Shown piece by piece: positions 26,224-35,277 of a DNA stretch of 64,000 nucleotides. A program made the translations under genes and the position numbers. Each line of letters begins with the position of its first letter. Positions within the stretch are counted from its first letter, which is position 1. The stretch is from Obscuribacter phosphatis_A. GTDB lineage: Bacteria; Cyanobacteriota; Vampirovibrionia; Obscuribacterales; Obscuribacteraceae. The notes under the pieces were generated by a model. It ran no database searches. It was not told the DNA's origin and saw only the letters and a list, made by a program, of their open reading frames with translations. Where the stretch lies: NCBI GenBank assembly GCA_017303615.1, contig JAFLCK010000006.1:62001-126000 (forward strand), in the 5' to 3' direction.

Positions 26224-26691
26224 TTAGATTGCTGCCGGGGTGGTCACCGACACTTTAGTCATTTTGTCGCCCATTCGAATGGAATCGACTACATTTTGAC
26301 CTTCCAGAACTTTGCCGAACACTGCATAGCTCATATCTAGTGAGGGTTGTGGCTCAAGGGTGATATAAAACTGGCAGCTGGCAGAATTAGGATCGTTGGA
26401 TCTGGCCATAGCTAGAGCGCCTTTGTGGTGCTTCAGGTGCGGCTTTACTTCCAGGGGAATGCGGCGGGTCTGATTGGTGGCCGGGTCTACATAGTTACCA
26501 GTACCGGTGCCGCGGGGGCAGCCGCCTTGAATAACAAATTGCTCTACTACTCGATGGAAAGTAAGGCCGTTGTAGAAACCTTTGTTTACCAGGTCGAGGA
26601 AGTTATTTGCCGTGGTCGGCACTTCCGATACGAAGACCTGCACTTTGATAGTGCCTTTGTTTGTTTCAATTGAGACGATTGGATCTGACAT
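26224..26691 (-). CDS. Cytoplasmic cyclophilin-type peptidyl-prolyl isomerase
   Basis: The 155-residue protein has no signal peptide. The cyclophilin core is clear: FYNGLTFHRVVEQFVIQGG, GTGTGNY, KGALAMARSNDPNSASCQFYITL and YAVFGKVLEGQNVVD. It catalyses Xaa-Pro isomerisation. It is the last gene of a four-gene minus-strand run and a close duplicate of the exported gene 71 bases upstream; long DNA stretches are almost identical. In-frame upstream codons hit a TGA, so the ATG at 26691 is the start even though the strong ribosome site is 29 bases away behind a hairpin. Confidence 0.93.
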   Translation of the reverse strand: MSDPIVSIETNKGTIKVQVFVSEVPTTANNFLDLVNKGFYNGLTFHRVVEQFVIQGGCPRGTGTGNYVDPATNQTRRIPLEVKPHLKHHKGALAMARSNDPNSASCQFYITLEPQPSLDMSYAVFGKVLEGQNVVDSIRMGDKMTKVSVTTPAAI

Positions 26692-26727
26692 TCACAAATA
26701 TTGAAAGCTTGAGCTTCCAACCTCCTT
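26692..26727 (-). promoter_or_regulatory. Shine-Dalgarno separated from AUG by a hairpin
   Basis: On the minus strand AAGGAGG (26721-26727) is followed directly by UUGGAAGC-UCAA-GCUUUCAA (26720-26701), an 8-bp hairpin with one G-U pair, then 9 bases to the ATG at 26691. The linear gap of 29 bases is too long, but folding the hairpin leaves 9. Confidence 0.6.
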
Positions 26728-26762
26728 AAAATTAAACCGTAGATTTTAGCACTTGCGCCGAA

Positions 26763-27371
26763 TTATTTGCCTTCGGAAACAACGCTGACCTTGGTCATCT
26801 TGTCGCCCATACGAATGGAATCGACTACATTTTGACCTTCCAGGACTTTACCAAAGACAGCGTACTTGCCATCAAGAGCCGGTTGGGCGTCGAGGGTGAT
26901 ATAGAACTGGCAGCTGGCCGAATTGGGATCGTTAGCCCGGGCCATAGCCAAGGCGCCTTTATCGTGCAAAAGATTGGGACTTGTTTCTAGTCTCAAGTAG
27001 CGGGTGGCGCCGGTTTTAGGATCGACATAGTTGCCGGTACCGTTACCGAGCGGGTCGCCGCCCTGGATGACAAAGCCGGGTACGACGCGGTGGAAGCTGA
27101 GACCGTTATAGAAGCCTTTGTTGACCAGGTCAAGAAAATTCTCGGAAGTGGCGGGGGCGTCTTTCTTGAAGACTTCAACCTTGATTGATCCTTTACTGGT
27201 TTCGATGAGAACGACAGGATCGCTTGCTACCCGCTTGGCGCCTGCTTTGGCTTGCGGTGCAGCAGATGCGGCTGGAGTGGTGAAGAGGGCTGAGCCTGCC
27301 ACCATGACTAGTGTCATTGCTGCGGCGCCGCCCATGACCAACGACCTGAAAGAGCCCTTTTGCAATTGCAT
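26763..27371 (-). CDS. Exported cyclophilin-type peptidyl-prolyl isomerase
   Basis: The protein has 202 residues. The first 40 form a signal peptide (basic n-region, hydrophobic AAAMTLVMVAGSALF, then ASAAP), so it acts in the periplasm. The rest is a cyclophilin domain with FHRVVPGFVIQGG, GTGNY, GALAMARANDPNSASCQFYITL and YAVFGKVLEGQNVVD. AAGGAG lies 7 bases before the ATG. It starts 15 bases after the upstream gene. Together with the cytoplasmic copy it looks like a tandem duplication in which only one member has a signal peptide. Confidence 0.93.
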   Translation of the reverse strand: MQLQKGSFRSLVMGGAAAMTLVMVAGSALFTTPAASAAPQAKAGAKRVASDPVVLIETSKGSIKVEVFKKDAPATSENFLDLVNKGFYNGLSFHRVVPGFVIQGGDPLGNGTGNYVDPKTGATRYLRLETSPNLLHDKGALAMARANDPNSASCQFYITLDAQPALDGKYAVFGKVLEGQNVVDSIRMGDKMTKVSVVSEGK

Positions 27372-27386
27372 TCTATTTCTCCTTGC

Positions 27387-28235
27387 TTATTTTGTTTGGC
27401 TTTGCTGTATTTGATTAGACTTGAGTTGACCCGAGACCGGTATAGTGACCATGCCGCCTTGATTGGCAGGGAAGGGCGGTAACAAAAGAGGCAGAGTGAT
27501 GCTTTCAATTGAAGCGCCGTCCGGCAATTCAAAAGCTACCCAGCCTTCTGTGGCATCTTGGGGCAGAACGACTCGACGGTTGAAACGACCGGCTTCTATT
27601 TCGTGACGTCCGGCATCTCTACCGATAGCTGTGCCCAGACCTCTCTTTGCGTTTTCTTGCGGGGTGAGCATTTCATAAAAAATCGGTCCCGCCAGCCCCA
27701 GAGTGGCGGCACTCACCGCAGCTACTGCCGCTTTACCAGCCGGCGACAAGATTGAATTATCTAGCTTGATCACTCTATCGGCTGAGACCGCTGCTATCTC
27801 TCCTGCGCTGGTTTTGCCCTTGATGGTATCGCCCAACAAAACCACAGGATCGTTTGATTTGTTGGTGAGTTTGAGATTGATAATAGCCAGTCTTGGACCG
27901 CGGTAGCGGGTCATTGGATTGGCATCGAGCAGACGTGCCGAGCCTAGCAGATTGCTTTTCTCAATCACTGCTTTCAGCTTCTCTGTCTGACTATTGGCTG
28001 CCTGATTAGTACCAAGCTGATTCTTATTTATTTGCTCCGGAGTCAAGGGCAGGCTGGTTTCCGGGTCGGCGATTACATCTCCGCCCTTTATATTTATTGC
28101 CGGACGCAACTCCAGCTTTTGCTCGCCGTCTGCATAGGGTTGAGCTAAAACAATTTCTGCGCTTTGAATACCATACATAGTTAGCGCCAGAAAAACCAAT
28201 CGAATTGTTCTGCGCTTCAATAAAAACTGAACCAT
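27387..28235 (-). CDS. Exported protein of unknown function
   Basis: The 282-residue protein has a signal peptide (KRRTIRLVFLALTMYGIQSAEIVLAQ). The mature part has a polar stretch, then a beta-rich region (RLAIINLKLTNKSNDPVVLLGDTIKG), a short Ala-rich hydrophobic helix (AAVAAVSAATLGLAGPIFYEML), and another beta-rich region (GRFNRRVVLPQDATEGWVAFELPDG). The two beta stretches resemble DUF4352-type or Ig-like extracellular modules, but I cannot name the family. AAAGG precedes the ATG. It is in the run with two cyclophilins, so a periplasmic folding client or helper is possible; that is inference. Confidence 0.6.
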   Translation of the reverse strand: MVQFLLKRRTIRLVFLALTMYGIQSAEIVLAQPYADGEQKLELRPAINIKGGDVIADPETSLPLTPEQINKNQLGTNQAANSQTEKLKAVIEKSNLLGSARLLDANPMTRYRGPRLAIINLKLTNKSNDPVVLLGDTIKGKTSAGEIAAVSADRVIKLDNSILSPAGKAAVAAVSAATLGLAGPIFYEMLTPQENAKRGLGTAIGRDAGRHEIEAGRFNRRVVLPQDATEGWVAFELPDGASIESITLPLLLPPFPANQGGMVTIPVSGQLKSNQIQQSQTK

Positions 28236-28288
28236 GATGCCTTTAAGTTTGTGCCTTTCGGTCTCTGCCTTTTGGTCTATGCTGTTCT

Positions 28289-28951
28289 CTACTGTCTCTG
28301 ACCCATCAGCTGATAGGTCACTTTAGCTCTGGGTTGGGGCTCGCCTTCTTTGACTATCGAGATGCGCTCAAGCCCTTCGAAAGTCATGCCGCCGTCGCCC
28401 AGCTGCAGGACAATGGCTTCTTGCGCCATCGTTTTGGAAATTGGATGCTGATAGCGAATGAAAGCCTGGTTGCCCACTACCTTTTGCACGTAAAGTTGGG
28501 TGGTCACGCCCTGATCGGTGGAGAGTGTGTAGTTGCCTGCATTGCCGCCGATATTCCAGACGTTTTGAGTGCGTTGCTGGAAGATTTGACCGATACCGTT
28601 TTGATATTGAGGTTGGGCGTCGACTGTGGTGCGGTTACCCATGACCCGCCAGGCACCCATAAAGCCTTTAGGCAAGACTGCCTGCTTTTGTACACCCGCT
28701 TGAATGGTTGGGGTTTGTCTTGGCTGTTGGGGCTGTTGTCTGGTGGCGCCAGCACTCAGCCTGGGGGTTGTAGGCACAGCTTGCGGGGCGGGATAGCCGT
28801 ATGAACCAGAGAAACTACCGGGGTTTGAATCCATAAACTGCTGCTGTTCTACGCCCAGCTGGAAGGGATCGGCGGCCGCTCCTGGCCCTGCCGATAAGCC
28901 GGTCAAAGCTGCAAGTGTCAGTATGGTTGCAAATAACCTGGCTTGTCTCAT
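28289..28951 (-). CDS. Exported protein of unknown function
   Basis: The 220-residue protein has a clear signal peptide (RLFATILTLAALTGLSAGPGAAA). A Gln/Pro-rich linker (residues 45-95) leads into a C-terminal beta-rich domain (GAWRVMGNRTTVDAQPQYQNG, NYTLSTDQGVTTQLYVQKVVGNQAFIRY) that could be a lipocalin-like or small barrel fold. I do not recognise the family. GAGGGA lies just upstream of the ATG. It is the first gene of the cyclophilin run, 53 bases before the next. Confidence 0.6.
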   Translation of the reverse strand: MRQARLFATILTLAALTGLSAGPGAAADPFQLGVEQQQFMDSNPGSFSGSYGYPAPQAVPTTPRLSAGATRQQPQQPRQTPTIQAGVQKQAVLPKGFMGAWRVMGNRTTVDAQPQYQNGIGQIFQQRTQNVWNIGGNAGNYTLSTDQGVTTQLYVQKVVGNQAFIRYQHPISKTMAQEAIVLQLGDGGMTFEGLERISIVKEGEPQPRAKVTYQLMGQRQ

Positions 28952-29112
28952 CTTATCCCTCGATTTCTTCTTTCCGGCGATTTAGCTTTGTCTTTCGACA
29001 CTGGCTTTATTTTATTACCTTATTTATCTTTTCGCAGGATTTATGTTTTCGCAGGATTTGGGTTTGTGCTGGATTTAGGTTTGTGCTGGAGAAAAACGCC
29101 AGCCTGGATTTA

Positions 29113-29919
29113 CTATTTTGCCGGTTTTGCTGTTTCCAATCCGGATATCTGCTTGTCTTCGCCGACATCGCGGCTAAAGCCCAGTTCGGTGAGCTTTTTA
29201 TAGGCAGCCTGGCCGGTTTGGGAACGTGGGTCATTCACCACGATGTCCACAAGGGGGGAGAGTGCTTCCGGTCCCCTGCCTTGCTTGATAAGCAAGTCTG
29301 CTTTGAGAAGCTGGGCTTCTCTCTTGAGCTGCGAGAAGGACTGATTTAACTGCTTTTCGCTGGCAGCTTGGTTTTTGGTCAGCTCGCTCTTGGCAAAGGC
29401 TTGATACATGCGGTAGTGAGCGTCTGCTGCATCAGTGAGCCATTCGCCCAGTTCTAAAACCCGCTCTTGCAGCTCGCGAGCGGGCGTGCCCATTTCAAGA
29501 GCGCTTCGCAATTCTTCCAATCTAATCTTGGCGTCGGCTGCGGTGATTGGCAGGCTTTTATAGCGGCTGCGCATCGTTTCTTCCGCACTCATGGGTTTGT
29601 TAAAGCCGCTCGCGCCCGGCACCGGCGCCGAACTCGCGGGTTTGTAGTTGGCCGAGCCGGGCAGTGGGGAACCCTGGGCCAAGGCAGGCTGAATCAGGCA
29701 AGCAGTTCCTAGAACGTTGATAGAGAGCGAGCCGAAGCTGACCATGGCAAGCGTTGCCAATCCGCCATGCCGACGAAGGCAGTTATTGGGCTCTAGCGGG
29801 GGCTTTTCTTGTCGTAAATTTAAGGTGAGAGGGCGAACTTGCAACTTCGAAACTTGTAACTTCGCCAGGCTATCGTAGATACTCTCGCAGTAAGCATTTC
29901 TTTCAGATTTACCGCTCAT
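29113..29919 (-). CDS. Anchored or exported helical repeat protein
   Basis: The protein has 268 residues from the ATG at 29919, chosen because AAAGGGG precedes it at good distance; a GTG at 29988 would run into the divergent gene's leader. About 50 polar residues come before a hydrophobic segment (LATLAMVSFGSLSINVLGTACLIQPALAQG), an unusually long n-region for a signal peptide. The C-terminal 150 residues are helical with a TPR-like pattern (LLKADLLIKQGRGPEALSPLVDIVVNDPRSQTGQAAYKKL). Function unknown. It is divergent from the S55 protein, with only 61 bases between the starts. Confidence 0.6.
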   Translation of the reverse strand: MSGKSERNAYCESIYDSLAKLQVSKLQVRPLTLNLRQEKPPLEPNNCLRRHGGLATLAMVSFGSLSINVLGTACLIQPALAQGSPLPGSANYKPASSAPVPGASGFNKPMSAEETMRSRYKSLPITAADAKIRLEELRSALEMGTPARELQERVLELGEWLTDAADAHYRMYQAFAKSELTKNQAASEKQLNQSFSQLKREAQLLKADLLIKQGRGPEALSPLVDIVVNDPRSQTGQAAYKKLTELGFSRDVGEDKQISGLETAKPAK

Positions 29920-29980
29920 CCGGTCTGCCCCTTTCCAATGTGTTAATCTGTTTGCCCGTCGCCTTTTAGAAGTGCTAATT

Positions 29981-32900
29981 ATGCACAATTTGGATTCAAT
30001 GTTTTCTCCTTCTTTTAGAAAATCCAGTTTTTTTCTGCTTCATTCTGCAATCACTGCTGTGTTTCTTACCAACACAGTTGGCTTCAGTTTAGCGGCTGCG
30101 GCTGCCTCCGATAACAAGAATTCTCATTACAACCCACTGGATCGCAGCTTTATAGAGCGCTATTTGAAGAGTTCGGAGTACATGCCGGTGGATGAAATCA
30201 AGCCCGGTATGGAAGGTTATGGATTAACGGTGTTTCAAGGCACCAAGGTGGAGCGTTTTCAGGTCAAAGTTATCGGCGTAGTAAAGCAGGCTTTGAGCGG
30301 CAGAGACGCCATTTTGGTGCGACTGAGCGGCCCTCATATGGGCAAGAACAATATTATCAAGGGTATGTCCGGTTCGCCCATTTACATTAATAACCGGCTT
30401 ATAGGCGCCCTTTCCTATGGTTTTGATTTTTCCAAAGAACCGATTGTTGGCATCACACCTATTGTTGACATGCTTGATGCTCTCTCGTTCGACAATCGTT
30501 CTGACAAGCCACGGCACATCTCGCAGATCAATTTGAAAGAAAGAGGCTTTCCCCTTCCTCCTCAGTTCTCGCCCAAGACCAGTTTTTCTTCTTCTTCTTC
30601 TTCTTCTGGCGCTGGTGCTTGGTCTCGCTCGGGCTTTGGTTCGGGCTTTGACTCTGGCTTTAGTTCCGGCTCCGCACCGCGCATGGTGCCTTTGCTCGCT
30701 CCGGTGGTTCTGGCAGGTTTTTCCAATCGAGCTCAGGCTTATCTGCAAAAAGAGTTTGCCGAGAACCTTGGTCTCGGCCTGACCCTCGGTGGCGCCGCCG
30801 GTGGTATCAACCCTAAACTGGCTGCCGAAGGTGCTGTCCATGGAGGCGGCGATCACACCGGTGACAATTCTAGTTCTAACTCCTTTAGTTCTAGTTCTAA
30901 TTCTGCTTCTAGCTTTAGCTCTAAGCCTCATTCGAGTACCGAAAAGCCGGTGGCGCCCGGCAGTGCAGTTGCCGTAATGCTTTCTACCGGAGACTTTTCA
31001 GCTGCCGGCACTGGAACTGCCACCTGTAGCTTTGGCAAGAAATTTGTTGCCTTCGGGCATAGTTTCTTGGAAGCGGGCGGTGTTTCTTTTCCACTGGCTT
31101 CGGCTTATATTCATGATATTTTGCCGAGCTTAGCAGTTTCTTTCAAACTCGCTTCACCAATAGAAGTCATCGGTACAATTTTTGCCGATCGCCCTTGGTC
31201 AATAGGTGGAGAGGTCGGACGTCAGGCTGAACTGGTGCCGCTCAACTTGACTGTAAGCGATGAAGTGAGAAAAGTATCGAAAAAATATCATAGCAAGATA
31301 GTCGAACATCCTGACCTGACTGCCAGCCTCACTACTGCCATAGTTATGTCGGCTCTCGACGCTACTTATCAGTCTCAGTCACCGTATGTGGTGAAGGTCA
31401 AGACTGTAGTTGATATGGTCGAGCGAGGCAAACTTGAGCGGGTCGATCGCTTTGCCGTCAATTTTCCAGCTCATCCGTCTACAGATATACTTGGACGTTT
31501 GAAGATCTTGCGCGAACCAGTCAGCGGCTATGTCGGTACTCTTGTCGATCGCATCGTCGACAACGATTACGAAAGAACGCGCATCAGAAATGTCGATGTC
31601 GATATAACAATTGAAGACGGACGCAATGTTTCACGCATTGAGAAAATCTATTTGGACCGCGGCAGTGCAGCGCCCGGTGAAACCGTCTCTGTTTACTGTC
31701 GCCTCAAGCCTTACGATGGTGCAGCCGTGGTCGAGAAGCTCAGCTTCACTCTGCCTCGCGATCTGCCTGATGGTGATATCGCCATTGGTGTCTGCGGCGG
31801 TGATGAGTTAGAAGCCTTGCGCAAGCGCATGGGCGTGGCAGACCCTTCGCCGGAGAACTTCTCTCAGATTCTTGCCAGAATCAAAAGGAAGGAACGGTCG
31901 GATAGACTCTGTGGACTCATCGCTTTACCGCGTCAGTCTATGATTCTTTCTGGAGAAGTTTTACGAAACCCTCCAGCCCATTGGATTAAGCCTTACTTTA
32001 GCGATCGTGCTACCCATCCGCCTGCGCTGGTCAGAGGCGAAGAGAAGGTCTCACGCCTCCTCGACAGCATAATCGATGGCTCGCATGTGGTCGCTTTGAC
32101 CGTGAAAAGGACTGATAAGGTTTTCACCAAGCCCTTACCTTTCTTCTTTACACCGCCTAGTGCCTCTGCTACCGATTCAATAATGATGACCGAGCAAGCA
32201 AGAAAAGCTCTGGATCAAAAGTCGAAAGATGCCGGCAGTGCCTCTGGCGCTTCCCAAAGTTCAACCTCACAGGGAAGCCAGTCTTCAAGCGGATCTTCCG
32301 CTAGTTCGAGTCAGACCACCTCTACGTCCTCTGCCAGCGCCAAGCCTCCAACTCTCTGGTCTCAGGCTCGTGCCTTTCCTCATTTGAGGGGCGTAAGCAG
32401 CTTCTATCAGCATGACGAAAGCGAACTGCGTAACGGCAAATGTGAAGGCGTAGTGGTCGATAGTCTCGGTCGTCTCTATCCTGGTTTCAAGGAACGAAGA
32501 GTGTTCGAACTGGGCGGCGAGACCCGACCGGTGGCATCCGCCTTTTTCAATGGGGTTCTCTATTACCTGAGCGAGAACAAGCTCTTTGCGCTGGATAAGG
32601 CGGCTGAGAAAGATGGCGCTGCCCGTGATGATAACGCTAAGACGCCGCTTTTGATTGCCGAACTGCCGGCTTTGCTTGCCACTTCAATGGTGGTAAAGAG
32701 CGATGGTACTGCCTTTATTGGCACAGCCCAGAGTAATGGCGCCAAAGGACAAGTCTTGAGTCTGAAGTTAAATGGCGCGCCCACTAAGCCAACAGTTTTT
32801 GCTCGAGTTGAGGAAGAGATAATCACGTCTCTTGCTCTGGACGACAAAGGGCTACTCTATATCGGTACGGCGGGCAGCGGGCGTCTTTATCGAATGGAAG

Positions 32901-35260
32901 CCGAGCCGATTTTGTTCTATGACTGCAAGCAAGCGCATGTCAGCGCTCTTGGTTATTCGACTTACGACAAACGCATCTATGTTGGCACGGCGGAGAGAGG
33001 ACTGGTAGTTTCTCTATCTACTGAAGGCGATAGAGCGCCGCGTACCGAATTTGAAAGCGGCGAGCATTTAGTTACCGGTCTGGCACGCGATAAAGCCGGT
33101 AACCTTTATGTGGCAACAGCTGGTCAAGGCAAGCTCTTTAGAATATCTAAGGACGGCGAAGTCGAGACCGTTGCATTGAGCGAAGCCTTTTATACCCTCT
33201 ATTATGATAGTGTCGAGGACAGAATCTACACGGGCGATGCAGAAGGTGATGTCACGCGTGTAGCCTATGACGGCATTCAAAGACAAGCTTTTTTCTTTCC
33301 TGTCTGCCATACCGAACAAGAAGCCGTGCAGTCTCTTGCTGGCGATGGTGCTGGGCACATTTTCGTCTTGACCAGCAATGTCGGACTTTTGAAGGTCGTC
33401 GATGTTTCGCCCTCTGGAACCTGTGCTTACACTTCGACAGTTCTAGATGCTACAAAGAAGAGTGTTTTTTCACGTCTTCGTCTTTATAATGCCGATGGTG
33501 TAAGTGATAGCAAGGATACGCGGCTCTTTCAGGTGGAAACCAGAAGTGGTGATTCTTCTCAGCCAGACCAAACCTGGAGCGATTGGCGGCTTTGTCAGAT
33601 TGACCCGGAAAGTGAGACTCTCGGTGCTGTCTGGTTGGTTCCTTCTCCAGCCGCGAAGTATATCCAATACCGCTTGACTTGGAAGCCGGAACTACTTGCT
33701 GAAAAAATTCTGCGCAAACGGGCTGTAGGCGGTATCGAGGTTACCTACCAGCCAAGCAATTCTGCTCCTTCTTTTGGCTCTGTCTCTTTATCGGCTGGTG
33801 ATGCCCTTTCGGGCAGTGAGACTATAACGGTTACCGGCAGTGATAGTGATATGGATAATCTTTTGCTGGCTGTCGAGATTTCTGATGATGGGGGCAAGAC
33901 CTGGACTGTTTTGAACGGCGATATTCGCTCCCGTAAATCCGGAGAGAAGGGCAAGAAGAAGAAATCTGAGACCGCTAAGGTTAATGATGCTGATGGTTCA
34001 GCGAAAGCAGGTGGGACTGAAACTGCTAAAGGGTCTGACAAAGAACGTTCTAAAGAAGGACGTAAGGACGATGGCCGGAACGGAAATTCATCATCTTCGT
34101 CTTCATCTTCTGGGGAAAAAGAACAGCGCAAGAAAAACAGCGAAATTTCTGGCAAGAAAGTAGATAAGCAGAAAGAAAAGGATGCAAATTCCGAATCGGA
34201 AGATGACAAGCGCAAGAAAAACGGCGAAATTTCTGGCAAAGATACAGATAAGCGGAAAGACAAGGATGTAAATTCCGAATCGGAAGATGGCAAGCGCAAG
34301 AAAAACGGCGAAATTTCTGGCAAGAAAGTAGACAAGCAGAAAGAAGAGGATGTAAATTCCGAATCGGGAGATGGCAAGCGCAAGAAAAACGGCGAAATTT
34401 CTGGCAAAGATGCAGACAAGCGGAAAGACAAGGATGCAAATTCCGAATCGGAAGATGGCAAGCGCAAGAAAAACGGCGAAATTTCTGGCAGAGAAACCGA
34501 ACGTTCTCCCGACAAGGATTCAAAGCCTGAAATAGACGGGCAAAAGCAGAATAAGAACAGCAAAGCTTCAGTCTTTTTCAACTTACCTCACTTTTCTATC
34601 GAGCCTCGACGATTCAGACTCGACCAGCGTCTGGAAGAAAGTCCGAAGGAGGAGGCGCCGAAGTTTAGCGAGCGAGAAGTCGAGAAAGAAGGCGAAGGCA
34701 AGCCCGCCTCGACCGCTGACGCTGCAGAGAGCAATGAAGCCAAGGGCGGAAAGGCGCAGGCAAGCGAGCCAATAGAGATAGCCGGTGAGAAGCAGAGCGA
34801 GGGCTTCAACGCAAGCGAGAAGTTTACTTATCAGTTTGAGACGAAGAAGCAGAAGGATGGTCGCTACTTGATGCGCCTTACACTTAGTGACAGACCTTCA
34901 AATGCTGATAAGCCTGGGCTGGCATTTGCCTTACGCGATGTGATCATCGATAACAGCCCGCCTTACATAGTTTCCGGGCCTACATTCGAAAAGGTGGGAG
35001 ACGACCGATTGAACATCTCGCTGAAGGTATCAGACAAAACATCTGAGATTTCCGATGTTACCTATCGAATTGATGGATATGAACCCTTTAGTTTCTCTGT
35101 GGTGGATGGCCTTGCTGATGGCAAGTCCTTGAGCCTTTATGCTCCTAGGGTATTTGCTCCTCGTAGTTCGAGTCGGGGTATGAAGGAGGCTCACAAGGTG
35201 ACTATTGAAATTTTCGACCGCGCTGGAAATTCTCACAAAAGCACTCATTCTCTACCATGA
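29981..35260 (+). CDS. Giant exported S55 (SpoIVB-type) peptidase-like protein with beta-propeller
   Basis: The protein has 1759 residues. The signal peptide ends near SLAAAAAS. An S55 region covers about 55-560: IKPGMEGYGLTVFQGT, then GMSGSPIYINNRLIGAL around residues 128-142 (nucleophile Ser), and FGHSF with His360. Ser and Gly-rich linkers interrupt it. About residues 820-1150 form a propeller of WD/SMP-30-like blades (LLYIGTAGSGRLYRM, RIYVGTAERGLVVSL, NLYVATAGQGKLFRI). An Ig-like part (GSDSDMDNLLLAVEISDDGGKTW) is split by a Lys/Glu-rich tandem repeat (1383-1506) and followed by a final beta domain. A self-processing cell-surface protein is inference. The start is uncertain: GTG 29972, ATG 29981 or ATG 29999. 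Confidence 0.75.
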   Translation: MHNLDSMFSPSFRKSSFFLLHSAITAVFLTNTVGFSLAAAAASDNKNSHYNPLDRSFIERYLKSSEYMPVDEIKPGMEGYGLTVFQGTKVERFQVKVIGVVKQALSGRDAILVRLSGPHMGKNNIIKGMSGSPIYINNRLIGALSYGFDFSKEPIVGITPIVDMLDALSFDNRSDKPRHISQINLKERGFPLPPQFSPKTSFSSSSSSSGAGAWSRSGFGSGFDSGFSSGSAPRMVPLLAPVVLAGFSNRAQAYLQKEFAENLGLGLTLGGAAGGINPKLAAEGAVHGGGDHTGDNSSSNSFSSSSNSASSFSSKPHSSTEKPVAPGSAVAVMLSTGDFSAAGTGTATCSFGKKFVAFGHSFLEAGGVSFPLASAYIHDILPSLAVSFKLASPIEVIGTIFADRPWSIGGEVGRQAELVPLNLTVSDEVRKVSKKYHSKIVEHPDLTASLTTAIVMSALDATYQSQSPYVVKVKTVVDMVERGKLERVDRFAVNFPAHPSTDILGRLKILREPVSGYVGTLVDRIVDNDYERTRIRNVDVDITIEDGRNVSRIEKIYLDRGSAAPGETVSVYCRLKPYDGAAVVEKLSFTLPRDLPDGDIAIGVCGGDELEALRKRMGVADPSPENFSQILARIKRKERSDRLCGLIALPRQSMILSGEVLRNPPAHWIKPYFSDRATHPPALVRGEEKVSRLLDSIIDGSHVVALTVKRTDKVFTKPLPFFFTPPSASATDSIMMTEQARKALDQKSKDAGSASGASQSSTSQGSQSSSGSSASSSQTTSTSSASAKPPTLWSQARAFPHLRGVSSFYQHDESELRNGKCEGVVVDSLGRLYPGFKERRVFELGGETRPVASAFFNGVLYYLSENKLFALDKAAEKDGAARDDNAKTPLLIAELPALLATSMVVKSDGTAFIGTAQSNGAKGQVLSLKLNGAPTKPTVFARVEEEIITSLALDDKGLLYIGTAGSGRLYRMEAEPILFYDCKQAHVSALGYSTYDKRIYVGTAERGLVVSLSTEGDRAPRTEFESGEHLVTGLARDKAGNLYVATAGQGKLFRISKDGEVETVALSEAFYTLYYDSVEDRIYTGDAEGDVTRVAYDGIQRQAFFFPVCHTEQEAVQSLAGDGAGHIFVLTSNVGLLKVVDVSPSGTCAYTSTVLDATKKSVFSRLRLYNADGVSDSKDTRLFQVETRSGDSSQPDQTWSDWRLCQIDPESETLGAVWLVPSPAAKYIQYRLTWKPELLAEKILRKRAVGGIEVTYQPSNSAPSFGSVSLSAGDALSGSETITVTGSDSDMDNLLLAVEISDDGGKTWTVLNGDIRSRKSGEKGKKKKSETAKVNDADGSAKAGGTETAKGSDKERSKEGRKDDGRNGNSSSSSSSSGEKEQRKKNSEISGKKVDKQKEKDANSESEDDKRKKNGEISGKDTDKRKDKDVNSESEDGKRKKNGEISGKKVDKQKEEDVNSESGDGKRKKNGEISGKDADKRKDKDANSESEDGKRKKNGEISGRETERSPDKDSKPEIDGQKQNKNSKASVFFNLPHFSIEPRRFRLDQRLEESPKEEAPKFSEREVEKEGEGKPASTADAAESNEAKGGKAQASEPIEIAGEKQSEGFNASEKFTYQFETKKQKDGRYLMRLTLSDRPSNADKPGLAFALRDVIIDNSPPYIVSGPTFEKVGDDRLNISLKVSDKTSEISDVTYRIDGYEPFSFSVVDGLADGKSLSLYAPRVFAPRSSSRGMKEAHKVTIEIFDRAGNSHKSTHSLP
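34127..34498 (+). repeat. 84-nt in-frame tandem repeat, five units
   Basis: Units start at 34127, 34211, 34295, 34379 and 34463, exactly 84 bases (28 codons) apart. The fifth is partial and diverges after about 35 bases. Each encodes a Lys/Glu/Asp/Ser-rich segment containing KKNGEISGK. The near identity of units indicates recent expansion and likely length variation. Confidence 0.9.
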
Positions 35261-35277
35261 GCTAAAAGAGGACCGCA

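Noticed and set aside
34127..34498. Regular 84-nt repeats as a CRISPR array
   Set aside because: Units are contiguous with no unique spacers, all in frame within one long coding sequence, and there are no cas genes nearby.
33745..34581. Long antisense reading frame (278 codons) opposite the S55 gene
   Set aside because: It spans the tandem repeat, and its low-complexity product (Ser/Phe/Leu repeats) mirrors the codon bias of the sense gene. There is no ribosome site.
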